Below, piece by piece: positions 40,669 through 50,357 of a stretch of DNA of 64,000 nt. How positions within the stretch are numbered: position 1 is the stretch's first letter; each line of letters starts with the position of its first letter. The translations under genes and the position numbers were made by a program. This DNA comes from Pollutimonas thiosulfatoxidans. Its GTDB lineage: Bacteria > Pseudomonadota > Gammaproteobacteria > Burkholderiales > Burkholderiaceae_B. The notes under the pieces were generated by a model. It was not told the origin of the DNA. It ran no database searches and saw only the letters and a program-made list of their open reading frames with translations. The stretch is from contig NZ_CP022987.1 of the NCBI RefSeq assembly GCF_004022565.1, forward strand, positions 2,604,001 to 2,668,000, given 5' to 3'.

Positions 40669-42309
40669 TCATTGCCAAGAGCCTACTACACGATCATAAC
40701 TGCCTGCCCGAAGATCGACCTTTTCGGACAATAAAGCAGGCTTCGCTATTTTGCCGGATGCCGTCTTGGGAAGCGCATCGCGAAACTCGAAATATCGGGG
40801 AACCTTGAACGAGGCAAGATTGTCTTTGCAATAAATGATCAAAGGATCGAGCATCATATCGGGACGCACTCCTTGCTGAGGCACAACGTAGGCTTTCACC
40901 TCCTCTCCTCGGGTGTCGTCCTTGACGCCCACCACCGCCGCTTCACAAACCTCGGGATAAGCGAGCAGCACGGACTCCAGCTCGTGTACAGAAATGTTTT
41001 CTCCAGCCCGTCGGATCATTTCCTTGATTCGGCCGATAATATAGAAATATCCGTTATGATCGCGCCGAAACAGGTCGCCAGTGCGGAACCAATCGCCATG
41101 AAACGACGCGGCTGTTGCTTCCGGCCTATTGAAATAGCCCTTCATAATGCCGGGACCACGAACCAGCAATTCACCGATCTCACCGTCCGGGACGGTGTTG
41201 CCTTCCGGGTCGGCGACCCGGGCCTCTCGGAAGGGAACAGGAACACCACAAGAGCCTGAACCTACCATGTCAGCGGCCTCTAAAGGCATGAATAGACCAG
41301 TGCCAATCTCCGTCATGCCGAAGGCCTCGCGCGCGCAAACATCGAAGCGTTCCTCCAGCAACATGTGGTTGTCTTTACTAAGGCCGTATACGTTCACCCG
41401 CATCAGCTCGTGATCGCGATCATGATCGGATACAGGCTGCTTGAGCACCACGTCCGGCATCAAGGCGAAGTTGATACGGTAATCGCGGATCCACGACATG
41501 AAGCGGCTGGCACTCTGCCGTTTGGCAACAAAAAGGCACGCACCGCTATACATCGACATTATAAATTGCCACTGCGGATCCATATAGAAGAACGGCGTAG
41601 ATGCCAGAACCCGTCGGTACGCGAGGCCATCGCGGAAAGCATTCTGTTTTCCCGCGATCAACCAGTACCTGTGTGTCAACATGCAGCCTTTGGGAAAGCC
41701 AGTGGTACCGGACGTATATTGAATGTTCATCAAATCGTCCTGTTCGACTTGCGATTCCGGCTCGAAGGCGGCATCCTGGCCTTCGAGCAGACTATTCCAA
41801 GACGCATATCCGCTATCGGACGAATCCACAACGAATATCTTGCTCGCACCGAGTAAAGCACTTTGTCCTTTGCCGATATCTCGCCAAGCCGCCAGACAAT
41901 CATCATGGATAATCAAGCACTGTGCGCGGGAATCGTCAACCACGTACTTCAATTCCCGGCCAGTGTAGGCAATGTTTATCGGCACCATCACCGCCCCAAG
42001 ACGTGCTAGAGCTAGCCAGGTGATTGGGAACTGGACAATGTTGGGGAGCATGACCGCAACATGGGACCCCTTAGTGATACCTTTGCTCTTCAGTCCGTTC
42101 GCCAGCCGGTTGACCTGCAACAGCACATCCCCATAGGTCAGGGGTGCCGAATCAGACTCGAAAAAGTGAAGCGCCAATTTATCTCCGTGCGCCCGCGCCA
42201 TACTTTCCAGCAAGCTTCCAATGTTCTTTGGTAAAGGTTCATTCTCAATCTTCTTCTTTCGCTCTATATAAGGTGGGCGATCGAGCGACAACATCCGTGC
42301 ACGTGACAT
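40669..42309 (-). CDS. AMP-forming acyl-CoA ligase
   Basis: A 546-residue ANL-family ligase. Motifs in order are QYTSGTTGFPKGCML, DWFRTGDLFRRDHNGYFY, IKEMIRRAGENISVHELE and the C-terminal PKTASGKIAK, with the catalytic Lys. It is more distant from the other three ligases of the window than they are from each other. It follows the hotdog gene by 42 bp and precedes the RpiR gene. The pathway likely involves a CoA ester derived from the HyuAB reaction or from the imported compound. Confidence 0.92.
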   Translation of the reverse strand: MSRARMLSLDRPPYIERKKKIENEPLPKNIGSLLESMARAHGDKLALHFFESDSAPLTYGDVLLQVNRLANGLKSKGITKGSHVAVMLPNIVQFPITWLALARLGAVMVPINIAYTGRELKYVVDDSRAQCLIIHDDCLAAWRDIGKGQSALLGASKIFVVDSSDSGYASWNSLLEGQDAAFEPESQVEQDDLMNIQYTSGTTGFPKGCMLTHRYWLIAGKQNAFRDGLAYRRVLASTPFFYMDPQWQFIMSMYSGACLFVAKRQSASRFMSWIRDYRINFALMPDVVLKQPVSDHDRDHELMRVNVYGLSKDNHMLLEERFDVCAREAFGMTEIGTGLFMPLEAADMVGSGSCGVPVPFREARVADPEGNTVPDGEIGELLVRGPGIMKGYFNRPEATAASFHGDWFRTGDLFRRDHNGYFYIIGRIKEMIRRAGENISVHELESVLLAYPEVCEAAVVGVKDDTRGEEVKAYVVPQQGVRPDMMLDPLIIYCKDNLASFKVPRYFEFRDALPKTASGKIAKPALLSEKVDLRAGSYDRVVGSWQ

Positions 42310-42351
42310 AGCGGCAGAAATTTCCTTAATCAGTTGTATAGGCCTGATGCG

Positions 42352-42762
42352 TCAGTTGCTGTGCTCGTAGCGCTGGAGCTCTTTGGGCACAACGATCGTG
42401 CCGGTTGCTCTCGCGACGAGAATTGGTGGATCGAGCACTTCTCCATGAGAGGGGCTTTGCCCTATGCCATAGGTCCTGGCGACAACATAAGCTTCATACT
42501 TGCGTCGGCGCGACGTATTTCCAGCGGACAGCTGCGTTGCCGTGACCCGCAGGTAGTCACCCTCATATGCAGGAGCTACGAACTCTACTTCGTCAAATGC
42601 TTTCATGAAGCCTGCGTCGCCGTCGAACATCATGGACAGCTTGCCTCCGGCCATACCAAACAGTTCCATGATGGTCCCAAGCGATACGACTTGATTGGCA
42701 TAGTGGCTGTCCACGCGCAATTCGATAGTTGACTGCGGCATATTTGATTCTGTCTGTGTCAT
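42352..42762 (-). CDS. Hotdog-fold protein resembling 3-aminobutyryl-CoA ammonia lyase
   Basis: A 136-residue hotdog protein. The ATG at 42762 follows AAGGA and avoids overlap with the HyuB stop. The segments FDGDAGFMKAFDEVEFVAP and QLSAGNTSRRRKYEAYVVAR resemble, as I recall, the acyl-CoA ammonia lyase of lysine fermentation, and also acyl-CoA thioesterases. The YANQVVSLGTIMELFGMAGG helix region fits the hotdog core. Whether it removes ammonia from a beta-amino acyl-CoA or is a hydrolase cannot be told. A deaminating lyase would fit a nitrogen-containing substrate of HyuAB. Confidence 0.8.
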   Translation of the reverse strand: MTQTESNMPQSTIELRVDSHYANQVVSLGTIMELFGMAGGKLSMMFDGDAGFMKAFDEVEFVAPAYEGDYLRVTATQLSAGNTSRRRKYEAYVVARTYGIGQSPSHGEVLDPPILVARATGTIVVPKELQRYEHSN

Positions 42763-42785
42763 GGTTCTTATTCCTTGTGATGCTC

Positions 42786-44434
42786 TCACGCCACTACCGC
42801 CTTCTCGAGTTCGTTGGCGACGTCCTGATCGATTAATGATGGATCCCGCTGTTCTATAGCCCCGTAGCCGCCACCCCCTGGGGTACGCAGCACCACTCCG
42901 TCTCCCGGCTGGATGTATAGCCTGTCGATTTTCGTCAGGAAAGGCGCTTTAAACGACTTGCCAGCCACATGGAAGCTGTGGTCGGCCGGCTGCCCGGGAT
43001 TTCCGCCGAACAAACCATGAGGCCTGGTCGTTCCACGGTCTCCCACCAAGGTCACGTAGGCTTCGCCATCGCGCAGCCTGAACGCCACCTCTATTCCGTA
43101 GCCGCCGCGATGCTTGCCAGCCCCTGCGGACTGCTCACGTATCGCATACTGGGTGAATAGCAAAGGTGTCGCATGCTCCAAAACTTCAATCGATGTATTG
43201 CGAGCTGTGGAGACGAGAGTCGATCCATTAGTTAGGCCATCACAAGAAATAGAGCCGCCGTAACCACCGCCGAAGAAGAACATGTTCACGTATTCTCCGC
43301 GACTAGGGCTGGTGCCGCCGATACCGATATTCGTACCGGTGCAGAAGGTCCCCGCCGGAATGCTCTGTGGCGCTATCGGTGCGAGGGCGCCTAGCACCGC
43401 ACCAATCAACCGCTGGGCGGTTTCTGTGGTCGTCGCTGACACGGGCTTGGGCGGCCGCGGGTTATACATGTTTCCTTCCGGAATCACAAAGTGAAAGGGC
43501 ACGAAACAACCGGAGTTCACAGGTATGTCGGGAAAAATATGCTTCATTCCGATCAGTAACGCACTGATGGTGCTACTTAGCGGGCAGTTAAAAGGGCCTC
43601 GGCACTCTCCGGAGCTTCGAGACACATCGAAGGTCATCTCAGACCCTTCAATAGTGATGTCCAGCGCAATCTTCAGCGGCAGATCCACAACGCCGTCATT
43701 GTCGAAGGAGTCCTCGAATGAATATTTACCGTCAGGAAGCTGCTCAATGCAGTCGCGCATCAGTTGCTCCGAGCGCAGCTTCAGTTCTTCTACGCATCTG
43801 AAGACTGTGTCTCGAGGGTAATGGTCAAACAGCCTTTCCAGGCCAGCGGTACCCACATCCAATGAGTTGATCTGGGCCGCCAGATCCCCCCGCCGGTCAT
43901 TCGCTGAACGCATATTCAGAAGCATGACATTGAGCAGGTCTTCATTCATCACGCCGGCGCTCATCAACCGTACAGGCGGCATCCTGAAGCCTTCCTGATA
44001 GACATCGGTTGACGCGGGCGTGAAGCCACCTGGCGTCATCCCGCCCACATCTGGCCAGTGCCCGGTATTGCCCACAAGCATTGTGAGTTTGCCATCCCGG
44101 AAGTAAGGCTTCACCAGCTTTACGTCCATGGTGTGCGTGCCCCCGAGTATGGGTCGTTGACAATAAACACGTCTCCGGGCCTCATGGTTTCCGGCGGGAA
44201 CGCCGCCAGCACATGCTGGACCGTGTGCTGCATGACCACAATAAATATGGGTAGGCCATTAGGTCCCTGGGCGATGACCTCCCCGGTTTCAGGATGGAAC
44301 ACGCCGCTGGCCAAGTCCCACGCATCGGCAATAATTGAGGATATCGCCGATGCGCCAAGCACCGTATCCATATCGTCGGCGATCTGCTCCAGATTGCCAC
44401 GCATAACGGCAAGGGTGATTGGATCTACGCTCAT
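42786..44434 (-). pseudogene. hyuB: Hydantoinase B/oxoprolinase-like (HyuB) with a frameshift near its N-terminus
   Basis: Two adjacent frames together make one HyuB protein. The N-terminal part (44434 down to 44120) starts MSVDPITLAVMRGNLEQIAD after an AGAGGA site and runs to NDPYSGARTPWT, then stops. The rest (44129 down to 42786, 447 residues) starts at MDVKLVKPYF. Intact relatives read NDPYSGGTH followed by an xDVxL segment, so one G is missing in the G5 run at 44140-44144. A minus-one slip on this run would restore SGGTHTMDV exactly. It may be a real mutation, a homopolymer sequencing error, recoding, or restart at the ATG. The remainder has TTETAQRLIGAVLGALAPIA and PGGGGYG and looks intact. 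The start overlaps the HyuA stop by four bases. Confidence 0.82.
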
Positions 44435-46479
44435 GCTGTCCTCTCTACAAATATGCTGCCGCATTTCTGCACAATGCCGCAGTAACCTGGCTCAATAAAA
44501 GAGGTCGAGTCTTGCTGCAGCAGCAAGGCTGGACCGACGATCTCGAAATCGAACGGCAACGAGTGGCGTTCGTAAACCGATGTGGATTGCGGCTTGCCAT
44601 TGAAGTAAACCAAGCACGTATCAGACGCTGGGGTCGGCGTGGTCGGCAATTTGTGAAACTTGCTCATATCGTCGACCGCCGGATCTCCCATCAGCGACGT
44701 TCTTAGATTGACCAACAGCACCTCGTACCCGTCCAGCAACTGCGAGTATTGGCGGTGATATGCCTCTTCGAAGGCCCGCTGCAGATACGCCTGGCTCAAT
44801 TCCGCGTTAGGATCAAACTCTACATAGATGCTGTGGGTCTGGCCCAGGTAGCACATGTCTGCGCCCAGCACCGGGGTGATCTTATCTTTGGGCACGCCTT
44901 CGTGAATCAACAGTTCGGAGCCTTTTTCAATATGCTCGCCATAGACGGCCCCTAGAGAACGTACGTCCAGAGCTGGAATCGCTTGATTAAAGGCTTGTAT
45001 GAAATCGTGTCTTAACGATCCGAGCAGGCACCCCATTGCCGAGGTAATGCCAGGGTACGGCGGAATAACCATTCGCTCGCACCCGGTCTCCCGCATGATA
45101 CGGTTGGCATGCAAGGGGCCCGCCCCGCCAAAGGCAAGAATGCTGAAGTCGCGAGGATCGAGGCCACGCTCGAACAACTTCTTTCGAATGTATGCCCCCA
45201 TCTGCGCGCCGGTAACCTTCAGTATGGCTTCTGCAGCATCCTCTACCGACAAACCCAGCGGGCCTGCGATGGCATCGGCGATGGCTGCCCTTGCTAAGTC
45301 TAAATTGAAGCCCAGGCCCGTATTCTTCCCAATAGCCAAGCTTTTTCCTAGCATGCCGAGAACCAGCTTGGCATCTGTAACAGTGGGCTGGGTTCCACCC
45401 TTTCCGAAGCATGCCGGCCCTGGGTCAGCGCCTGCGCTCTGTGGCCCAACCTGCAAGATGCCAGTCGAGTCGATGCGAGCAATACTGCCGCCTCCGGATC
45501 CGATAGCATGCACATCGATCATGGGGACACATAACGGCATGCCGAAGTCCAGATGTTGCTGATGAGTTCCCGCTGGGACTAAACCGTTAATAACGCAAAT
45601 GTCCAGGCTCGTACCCCCCATATCGCAGGAGACGACATTTTGAAGGCCTGCGGTCTTGGCAATAGAAACCGCTGCGGTGACGCCGGCTGCCGGCCCGGAA
45701 AGAATGGTATTGGCAGCAAACTGAGGGACCATGGGAGCCGACACCAGTCCCCCATTGGATTGCACTACCAGCAGATCTTCGTGATACCCGCTTGCGCTTA
45801 GCTTGTCAGTCAGGGAGGAGAGATACCGCTCAAGCAAAGGCCGGACGTAACCCGCAATAACAGTCGTACTAGTACGCTCGAATTCGCGCATGACTGGAAG
45901 GACATCGCTGCTGATCACAATGTAGTCATTGGGCCAGACCTGCTTGACCAGTTCACGAGCGCGTTGTTCGTGCCGTGCATCGACATACGAATGCATGAAG
46001 CTGATAACCAGGACTTCGCAGCCTAAATCTCGCAGTCGCTCCGCCTGACTCACCACCTCGGCTTCGTTCAGTTCGGCAATAACTTCGCCATCAGCGCCAA
46101 TGCGCTCGTCGACTTCCATCCGGTAACGCCTTTCAATCAAAGGCGTGAATTCCCCGATAAGGCCGTAAGTCTTGGGCCTGTCCCGCCGCCGTAGCTCCAG
46201 GACATCACGAAAGCCCCGAGTCGTCAGCAAGCCGCATTTAGCCCCCTTGCGCTCGATCGTTGCATTGGTAGCCACAGTAGTACCGTGCGTGATTAACGTT
46301 ATATCTTTGGCATTGAGGCCCAAGGCTTCGATGCCGTTCATCAAGCCAAAGGCCTGGTCATGGCTAGTCGTTGGCACTTTAGCGGTTCTCAATTCGCCAG
46401 TTACCGTGTCTACATAGACGAGGTCCGTATTGGTCCCTCCAATATCAACTCCTACGATGTGCGCCAAGTTTCTCTCCAA
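44431..46479 (-). CDS. hyuA: Hydantoinase A/oxoprolinase-like ATPase subunit (HyuA)
   Basis: A 682-residue HyuA-family protein, an ATP-dependent enzyme subunit of the actin/hexokinase fold. Nucleotide-binding motifs are VGVDIGGTNTDLVYVD (about 9-24) and SCDMGGTSLDICV near residue 290; the HGTTVATNATIERKGAKCGL segment is also typical. The family includes N-methylhydantoinase, 5-oxoprolinase and the large subunits of acetone and acetophenone carboxylases. It needs the HyuB partner, which is frameshifted here. The gene is 27 bp downstream of the LivG-type gene, linking the enzyme to the Liv importer. Confidence 0.93.
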   Translation of the reverse strand: MERNLAHIVGVDIGGTNTDLVYVDTVTGELRTAKVPTTSHDQAFGLMNGIEALGLNAKDITLITHGTTVATNATIERKGAKCGLLTTRGFRDVLELRRRDRPKTYGLIGEFTPLIERRYRMEVDERIGADGEVIAELNEAEVVSQAERLRDLGCEVLVISFMHSYVDARHEQRARELVKQVWPNDYIVISSDVLPVMREFERTSTTVIAGYVRPLLERYLSSLTDKLSASGYHEDLLVVQSNGGLVSAPMVPQFAANTILSGPAAGVTAAVSIAKTAGLQNVVSCDMGGTSLDICVINGLVPAGTHQQHLDFGMPLCVPMIDVHAIGSGGGSIARIDSTGILQVGPQSAGADPGPACFGKGGTQPTVTDAKLVLGMLGKSLAIGKNTGLGFNLDLARAAIADAIAGPLGLSVEDAAEAILKVTGAQMGAYIRKKLFERGLDPRDFSILAFGGAGPLHANRIMRETGCERMVIPPYPGITSAMGCLLGSLRHDFIQAFNQAIPALDVRSLGAVYGEHIEKGSELLIHEGVPKDKITPVLGADMCYLGQTHSIYVEFDPNAELSQAYLQRAFEEAYHRQYSQLLDGYEVLLVNLRTSLMGDPAVDDMSKFHKLPTTPTPASDTCLVYFNGKPQSTSVYERHSLPFDFEIVGPALLLQQDSTSFIEPGYCGIVQKCGSIFVERTA

Positions 46480-46506
46480 TAGTGTTAACGGCGGCAGACA
46501 GCTTTA

Positions 46507-47289
46507 TTAGTCTTCCCAACTGCCGATGTAGGCTTCAATGACTGACGGATCGGACGCCACTTCATTTGGCAAGCCCTCGGCCAATACTTCGCCAAAGTTC
46601 AAGACAGTGACCTTGTGGCTCATATCCATGACAAAATGCATATCATGCTCAACCAACAGGATGGCCATTCCTTCTGCGGCAAACTGACGAATCAGAGTGG
46701 CGATATACTGCGTTTCAGTGGGGTTCAAACCCGCTGCGACCTCGTCCAACAGCAGCAGCTTGGGGTTAGTCCCCAACGCGCGCGCCACCTCAAGTACTCG
46801 GCGATGACCATATGAAAGGTTGGCAGCCTTCTCGTCCATCAGGCCCTCCAAACCTACACGCCTCAGTAAGTTCGAAGCTTGATCTAGAATGGCTTGTTCC
46901 TCGTGACGTTTTCTACGGAACGCGAACATGGAGCGAAGCGGACCTAGGCGCCCCCGCAGATGGCACCCAGCCATCACGGTCTCGATAACCGTCATTTCAT
47001 CGAACAACTGCGGCGTCTGAAAAGTTCTTGCAATGCCGGCCGCAGCCAGCTTGTGCACTGGCCAACCAGTGATGTCTTTGCCCTGAAAGATGATCTTTCC
47101 GGTTGAAACGGGCGCTATGCCATTGATCAGATTGAAGGTGGTGGTCTTGCCCGCACCGTTGGGTCCTATCAGCGCATGTATGGCTCCGGCAGAAACTTGC
47201 ATCGACACGTTATGCACAGCCCGCAGTCCGCCGAATGACTTGCCTACATTGACCAATTCCAGCAGGACGAGCTCGGTACTGACTGTCAT
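46507..47289 (-). CDS. ABC transporter ATPase, LivG type
   Basis: A 260-residue ATP-binding subunit. Walker A is GPNGAGKTT, the signature region is ANLSYGHRRVLEVARAL and Walker B is KLLLLDEVAAGLNP. The DEV in place of DEP and the YGHRR signature are usual for LivG. Its start overlaps the LivM-type stop by four bases. It is the last transport gene of the second Liv system and is followed by the HyuA gene. Confidence 0.95.
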   Translation of the reverse strand: MTVSTELVLLELVNVGKSFGGLRAVHNVSMQVSAGAIHALIGPNGAGKTTTFNLINGIAPVSTGKIIFQGKDITGWPVHKLAAAGIARTFQTPQLFDEMTVIETVMAGCHLRGRLGPLRSMFAFRRKRHEEQAILDQASNLLRRVGLEGLMDEKAANLSYGHRRVLEVARALGTNPKLLLLDEVAAGLNPTETQYIATLIRQFAAEGMAILLVEHDMHFVMDMSHKVTVLNFGEVLAEGLPNEVASDPSVIEAYIGSWED

Positions 47290-48272
47290 TTCCCCATGCC
47301 CTCCGTCCGCTTGTTAAGAAATAACGTTGCTGCGCCGGCCAAGCCTTTGGGCATCAAGGTAAGTGACACGATCAGAATCAGGCCGAAGATCAGCATCTTG
47401 TACTCGGCAAATGCCCTTAAGTATTCCGGAACAACGACCAACAACGCGGCGCCAGCAACAGCACCTGCAAGGCTGCCCAAGCCTCCCACCGAGATCATGA
47501 TCAACAACAACAATGACTCAAGCCAAGTGAAATGATCGGGATTGACGAAACCGTGCAGCTGAGGGATAAAAAGCCCGCCGAGTCCTGCGAAGCAGCATCC
47601 AATTACGATCACCCCCACCTTGTAGCCAGGCACATTCACGCCTAAGGACAGCGCGGCAGCCTCGTTCTGCCCTATTGCAGCAAAGGCCCGTCCTGCACGT
47701 CCCTGGATCATGCGGACCGCGAGCGCATAAGCGATAGCGAACACGACAAGCAGCACCACGAACAACTGCACTCGCGTCTCGACCACTGCGCCGAACAATT
47801 CAATTTTTGGGATACCGGTCAGCCCAGTGTGGCCGCCAGTTAAAGAAGACGAGTTGGCCAGTGTCTGATAAACAATGACGCCGAAACCGAAAGTCGCGAT
47901 CTTGAAGTAGATTCCAGATAGGCGAATCAACTGCGCCATGAGAAGGCCAAAGAGCGCTGTAAGGGCAATGCCTGCTATTGCGGCAGTCATAAAGTGAAAG
48001 CCCAGCCTCATTTGCAGAAGCACGGTGGCGTACGCGCCGATACCCATGAAGGCCGCGTGGCCCAACGAGAGCTGACCAGCGACGCCAACCATCACTTGCA
48101 AACCTATCGCGGCCATAGCGTAGCAAATCACGACGCAACCCAGGTAAAGCCCGAAATCGCCGGCCAAAGGGGGCACGATAATTAAGGCCAACATCACAAC
48201 ACCATAGGCTTGCCAGTTCCTGCGGTCGCGCACTTGATATTCGTGCGTACTCTTACTTGTTGTTTGTGTCAT
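47286..48272 (-). CDS. ABC transporter permease, LivM type
   Basis: A 328-residue permease with a polar 18-residue N-terminus and about ten helices. LivM hallmarks are GVAGQLSLGHAAFMGIGAYA and, near the C-terminus, SVGGLGSLAGAVAGAALLVV. Its start overlaps the LivH-type stop by four bases and its stop overlaps the LivG-type start. It pairs with the LivH-type protein as the pore. Confidence 0.94.
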   Translation of the reverse strand: MTQTTSKSTHEYQVRDRRNWQAYGVVMLALIIVPPLAGDFGLYLGCVVICYAMAAIGLQVMVGVAGQLSLGHAAFMGIGAYATVLLQMRLGFHFMTAAIAGIALTALFGLLMAQLIRLSGIYFKIATFGFGVIVYQTLANSSSLTGGHTGLTGIPKIELFGAVVETRVQLFVVLLVVFAIAYALAVRMIQGRAGRAFAAIGQNEAAALSLGVNVPGYKVGVIVIGCCFAGLGGLFIPQLHGFVNPDHFTWLESLLLLIMISVGGLGSLAGAVAGAALLVVVPEYLRAFAEYKMLIFGLILIVSLTLMPKGLAGAATLFLNKRTEGMGK

Positions 48273-49138
48273 GACGCTAGAATCCCTTTTCCAAGCAGCC
48301 CCTTGGGACGAATCAAAAGCAGAATTATCATTGCTGCGAACGCAATGCTGTCCTGGAACTCCGTACCAAGGATCGAGCCGCCCACTGCTTCGGCAACGCC
48401 TATCACCAGGCCGCCTATCACTGCCCCTTGCACATTTCCAAAACCGCCTACCGCTGCCGCGGCGAAAGCCTTGATGCCGATCAAACCCATGTCAAACGAC
48501 ACGAAATAGAGCGGCGCATAGAACACACCGGCCACCGTCCCAAGCATAGAAGCGACCACGAACGCAATGGACGAGGCCCTCGTTACGGAGATACCCATCA
48601 AACTCGCGGAATTGGGATCATCAGCAACGGCCCTCAGAGTCAAACCCGTCCAGGTGCGCGTGAAAAAATAATGCAGCAGCAGGAGAATAATCACCATGCC
48701 ACCGGCTATATAGAAATAGGCTAGAGGCACAGTTTCCTGACCGAACTCCACGATTTCGAATCGCAGCGGCAAGTCATACACCACTGGATTGGCGCCCCAT
48801 ATGAGCCGGGCACCGTTGCTCAGAACCATGCCTATACCCAAGGTAAGCAGCACCAGGTAGATCTGGTTTGCATTGCGCTTTACCGCCGGACGGAGGATCA
48901 GTCTTTCTAGCAGGAAGCCTATGACGCCGCCCGCTACGACGGCGCCCAGCAGCAGCAGTGGGTACGGTGCACCCGGCACGAAAAGCAGTATGGTGTACCC
49001 CACGAATGCCCCGAGCATCATAATGTCGCCCTGAGCAAAGTTCACCAAAGCCATTGCGCGGAATATCATGCTAAAGCCAATAGCGACCAGTGCATACACG
49101 CAGCCGACGGCCAGCCCGCTAATAAGAGCAGTAATCAC
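48269..49138 (-). CDS. ABC transporter permease, LivH type
   Basis: A 289-residue permease. It opens with ALISGLAVGCVYALVAIGF and has the NFAQGDIMMLGAF motif and the AVGGFGNVQGAVIGGLVIGV coupling region of LivH. Eight or so helices are seen. It follows the receptor gene by 37 bp and overlaps the LivM-type gene by four bases. Confidence 0.94.
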   Translation of the reverse strand: MITALISGLAVGCVYALVAIGFSMIFRAMALVNFAQGDIMMLGAFVGYTILLFVPGAPYPLLLLGAVVAGGVIGFLLERLILRPAVKRNANQIYLVLLTLGIGMVLSNGARLIWGANPVVYDLPLRFEIVEFGQETVPLAYFYIAGGMVIILLLLHYFFTRTWTGLTLRAVADDPNSASLMGISVTRASSIAFVVASMLGTVAGVFYAPLYFVSFDMGLIGIKAFAAAAVGGFGNVQGAVIGGLVIGVAEAVGGSILGTEFQDSIAFAAMIILLLIRPKGLLGKGILAS

Positions 49139-49175
49139 GTTCTATTCAACCGTTGTAGATGGAGGGGGGCCTACC

Positions 49176-50315
49176 TTACTGAACGAGGCTATCCAGTTCG
49201 AGGCCATTCTTGCCCAGCCGGACGAAGGGAAGCGGACGCTCTACATCACCATTGGGCTTGATTGAGATGGGGCCGGCGCCGCCCTGAAAGCCCGAGACTT
49301 TAAGAAGCGCATCCTTCAACTGGTCCGACGTAGCGGTGTCCACATCCGGCAAGCTATTTAGCGTATGCGCCAGCAGCAGCATGGCGTCATATCCCATGGC
49401 CTCATACTGACTGGGCGTCCGCTTGTATTCGGCCTTCCATTGATCTACGAACTGCTTGCCGCGTTCGGTGTCCACCGAACCCGCGAAGTAGTACAGCGCC
49501 CCGTAAGTTCCTATTGCGGCCGGCCCGGCAATCTGTGAGAACTGCGGCAGACCCGGTGCAGTGTTTGCATAAACCGACACGTCGATTTTCATCTCACCCA
49601 TCTGTTTCACGATCAGAGCGGCATCGGTGTAAAAGCCCATTATTGCTACAAAGTCAGGCTTGGCCTGTGCGACAGTGCGCAAGATCGGTCGAAAGTCCTT
49701 GGCCGTGGGCTCGTAGGTAGCTCTGCCCACTTCCGTCCCCCCTTGCTCCTTCAAGCCCGCTGCGAATCCGTCAGCGTTGGAGATGCCGTAGTTATCGTTA
49801 CGGGCGAGAATGAAGACCCGCTTCGCGCCATGATCATTCATCATCCATTGGGCCGCCTTTGCTCCAAAATCATCTGCGCTCTGAGCGATCCTGAAGAACC
49901 ACGGATTACCCTGCTGCGTAAGCGAGTTGTCTTGTGCCAGCGGCGACAGCTGCACGACCTCGGCTTTACGTGTAACTTCGATAATTGCCTGCGTCTCGGC
50001 ACTGGTCATCCCGCCAATAATCGCAGTGACCTTGTCGCTGGACACCATGCGTTCTGCTGCCTGAGCTGCGAGGCCCGGGTTGCCGGCACTGTCAGCTGAA
50101 ATTAATTTTATTGCCTTGGCCGCCTTGTTGCCGGCTTCTTCCAACTGCTCCAGCGCAAATTCCGCCCCTTTCTTTGCCTCTGTCCCGTATACCGCCGCCG
50201 CGCCCGACATGGGGCCGATTAGCCCTATTTTGATTTCGGCACTGGCCGATGCCGTTAATGCCACAGCGCTAAATGCGAGCAACTTCACCAGTTTTGTTCC
50301 CGTGAGGATGTTCAT
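49176..50315 (-). CDS. ABC transporter periplasmic receptor, LivK type
   Basis: A 379-residue periplasmic binding protein with a signal peptide ending near residue 26 (LTASASA before EIKIGLIGPMSG). The mature protein has the type I receptor pattern, with KLISADSAGNPGLAAQAAER and VFILARNDNYGISNADGF segments. It lies between the LivF-type gene (upstream) and LivH-type gene. Its ligand may be a cyclic amide or hydantoin-like compound, given the HyuAB genes downstream; this is inference. Confidence 0.93.
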   Translation of the reverse strand: MNILTGTKLVKLLAFSAVALTASASAEIKIGLIGPMSGAAAVYGTEAKKGAEFALEQLEEAGNKAAKAIKLISADSAGNPGLAAQAAERMVSSDKVTAIIGGMTSAETQAIIEVTRKAEVVQLSPLAQDNSLTQQGNPWFFRIAQSADDFGAKAAQWMMNDHGAKRVFILARNDNYGISNADGFAAGLKEQGGTEVGRATYEPTAKDFRPILRTVAQAKPDFVAIMGFYTDAALIVKQMGEMKIDVSVYANTAPGLPQFSQIAGPAAIGTYGALYYFAGSVDTERGKQFVDQWKAEYKRTPSQYEAMGYDAMLLLAHTLNSLPDVDTATSDQLKDALLKVSGFQGGAGPISIKPNGDVERPLPFVRLGKNGLELDSLVQ

Positions 50316-50357
50316 ACTTGTCTCCTAGATATCATTGTTGAATTATTGAAATGTGCA

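Noticed and set aside
44120..44464. A short separate gene upstream of hyuB
   Set aside because: Its sequence is the normal N-terminal part of HyuB up to NDPYSG, and the next frame continues the same protein. It is one gene with a frameshift, not two genes.
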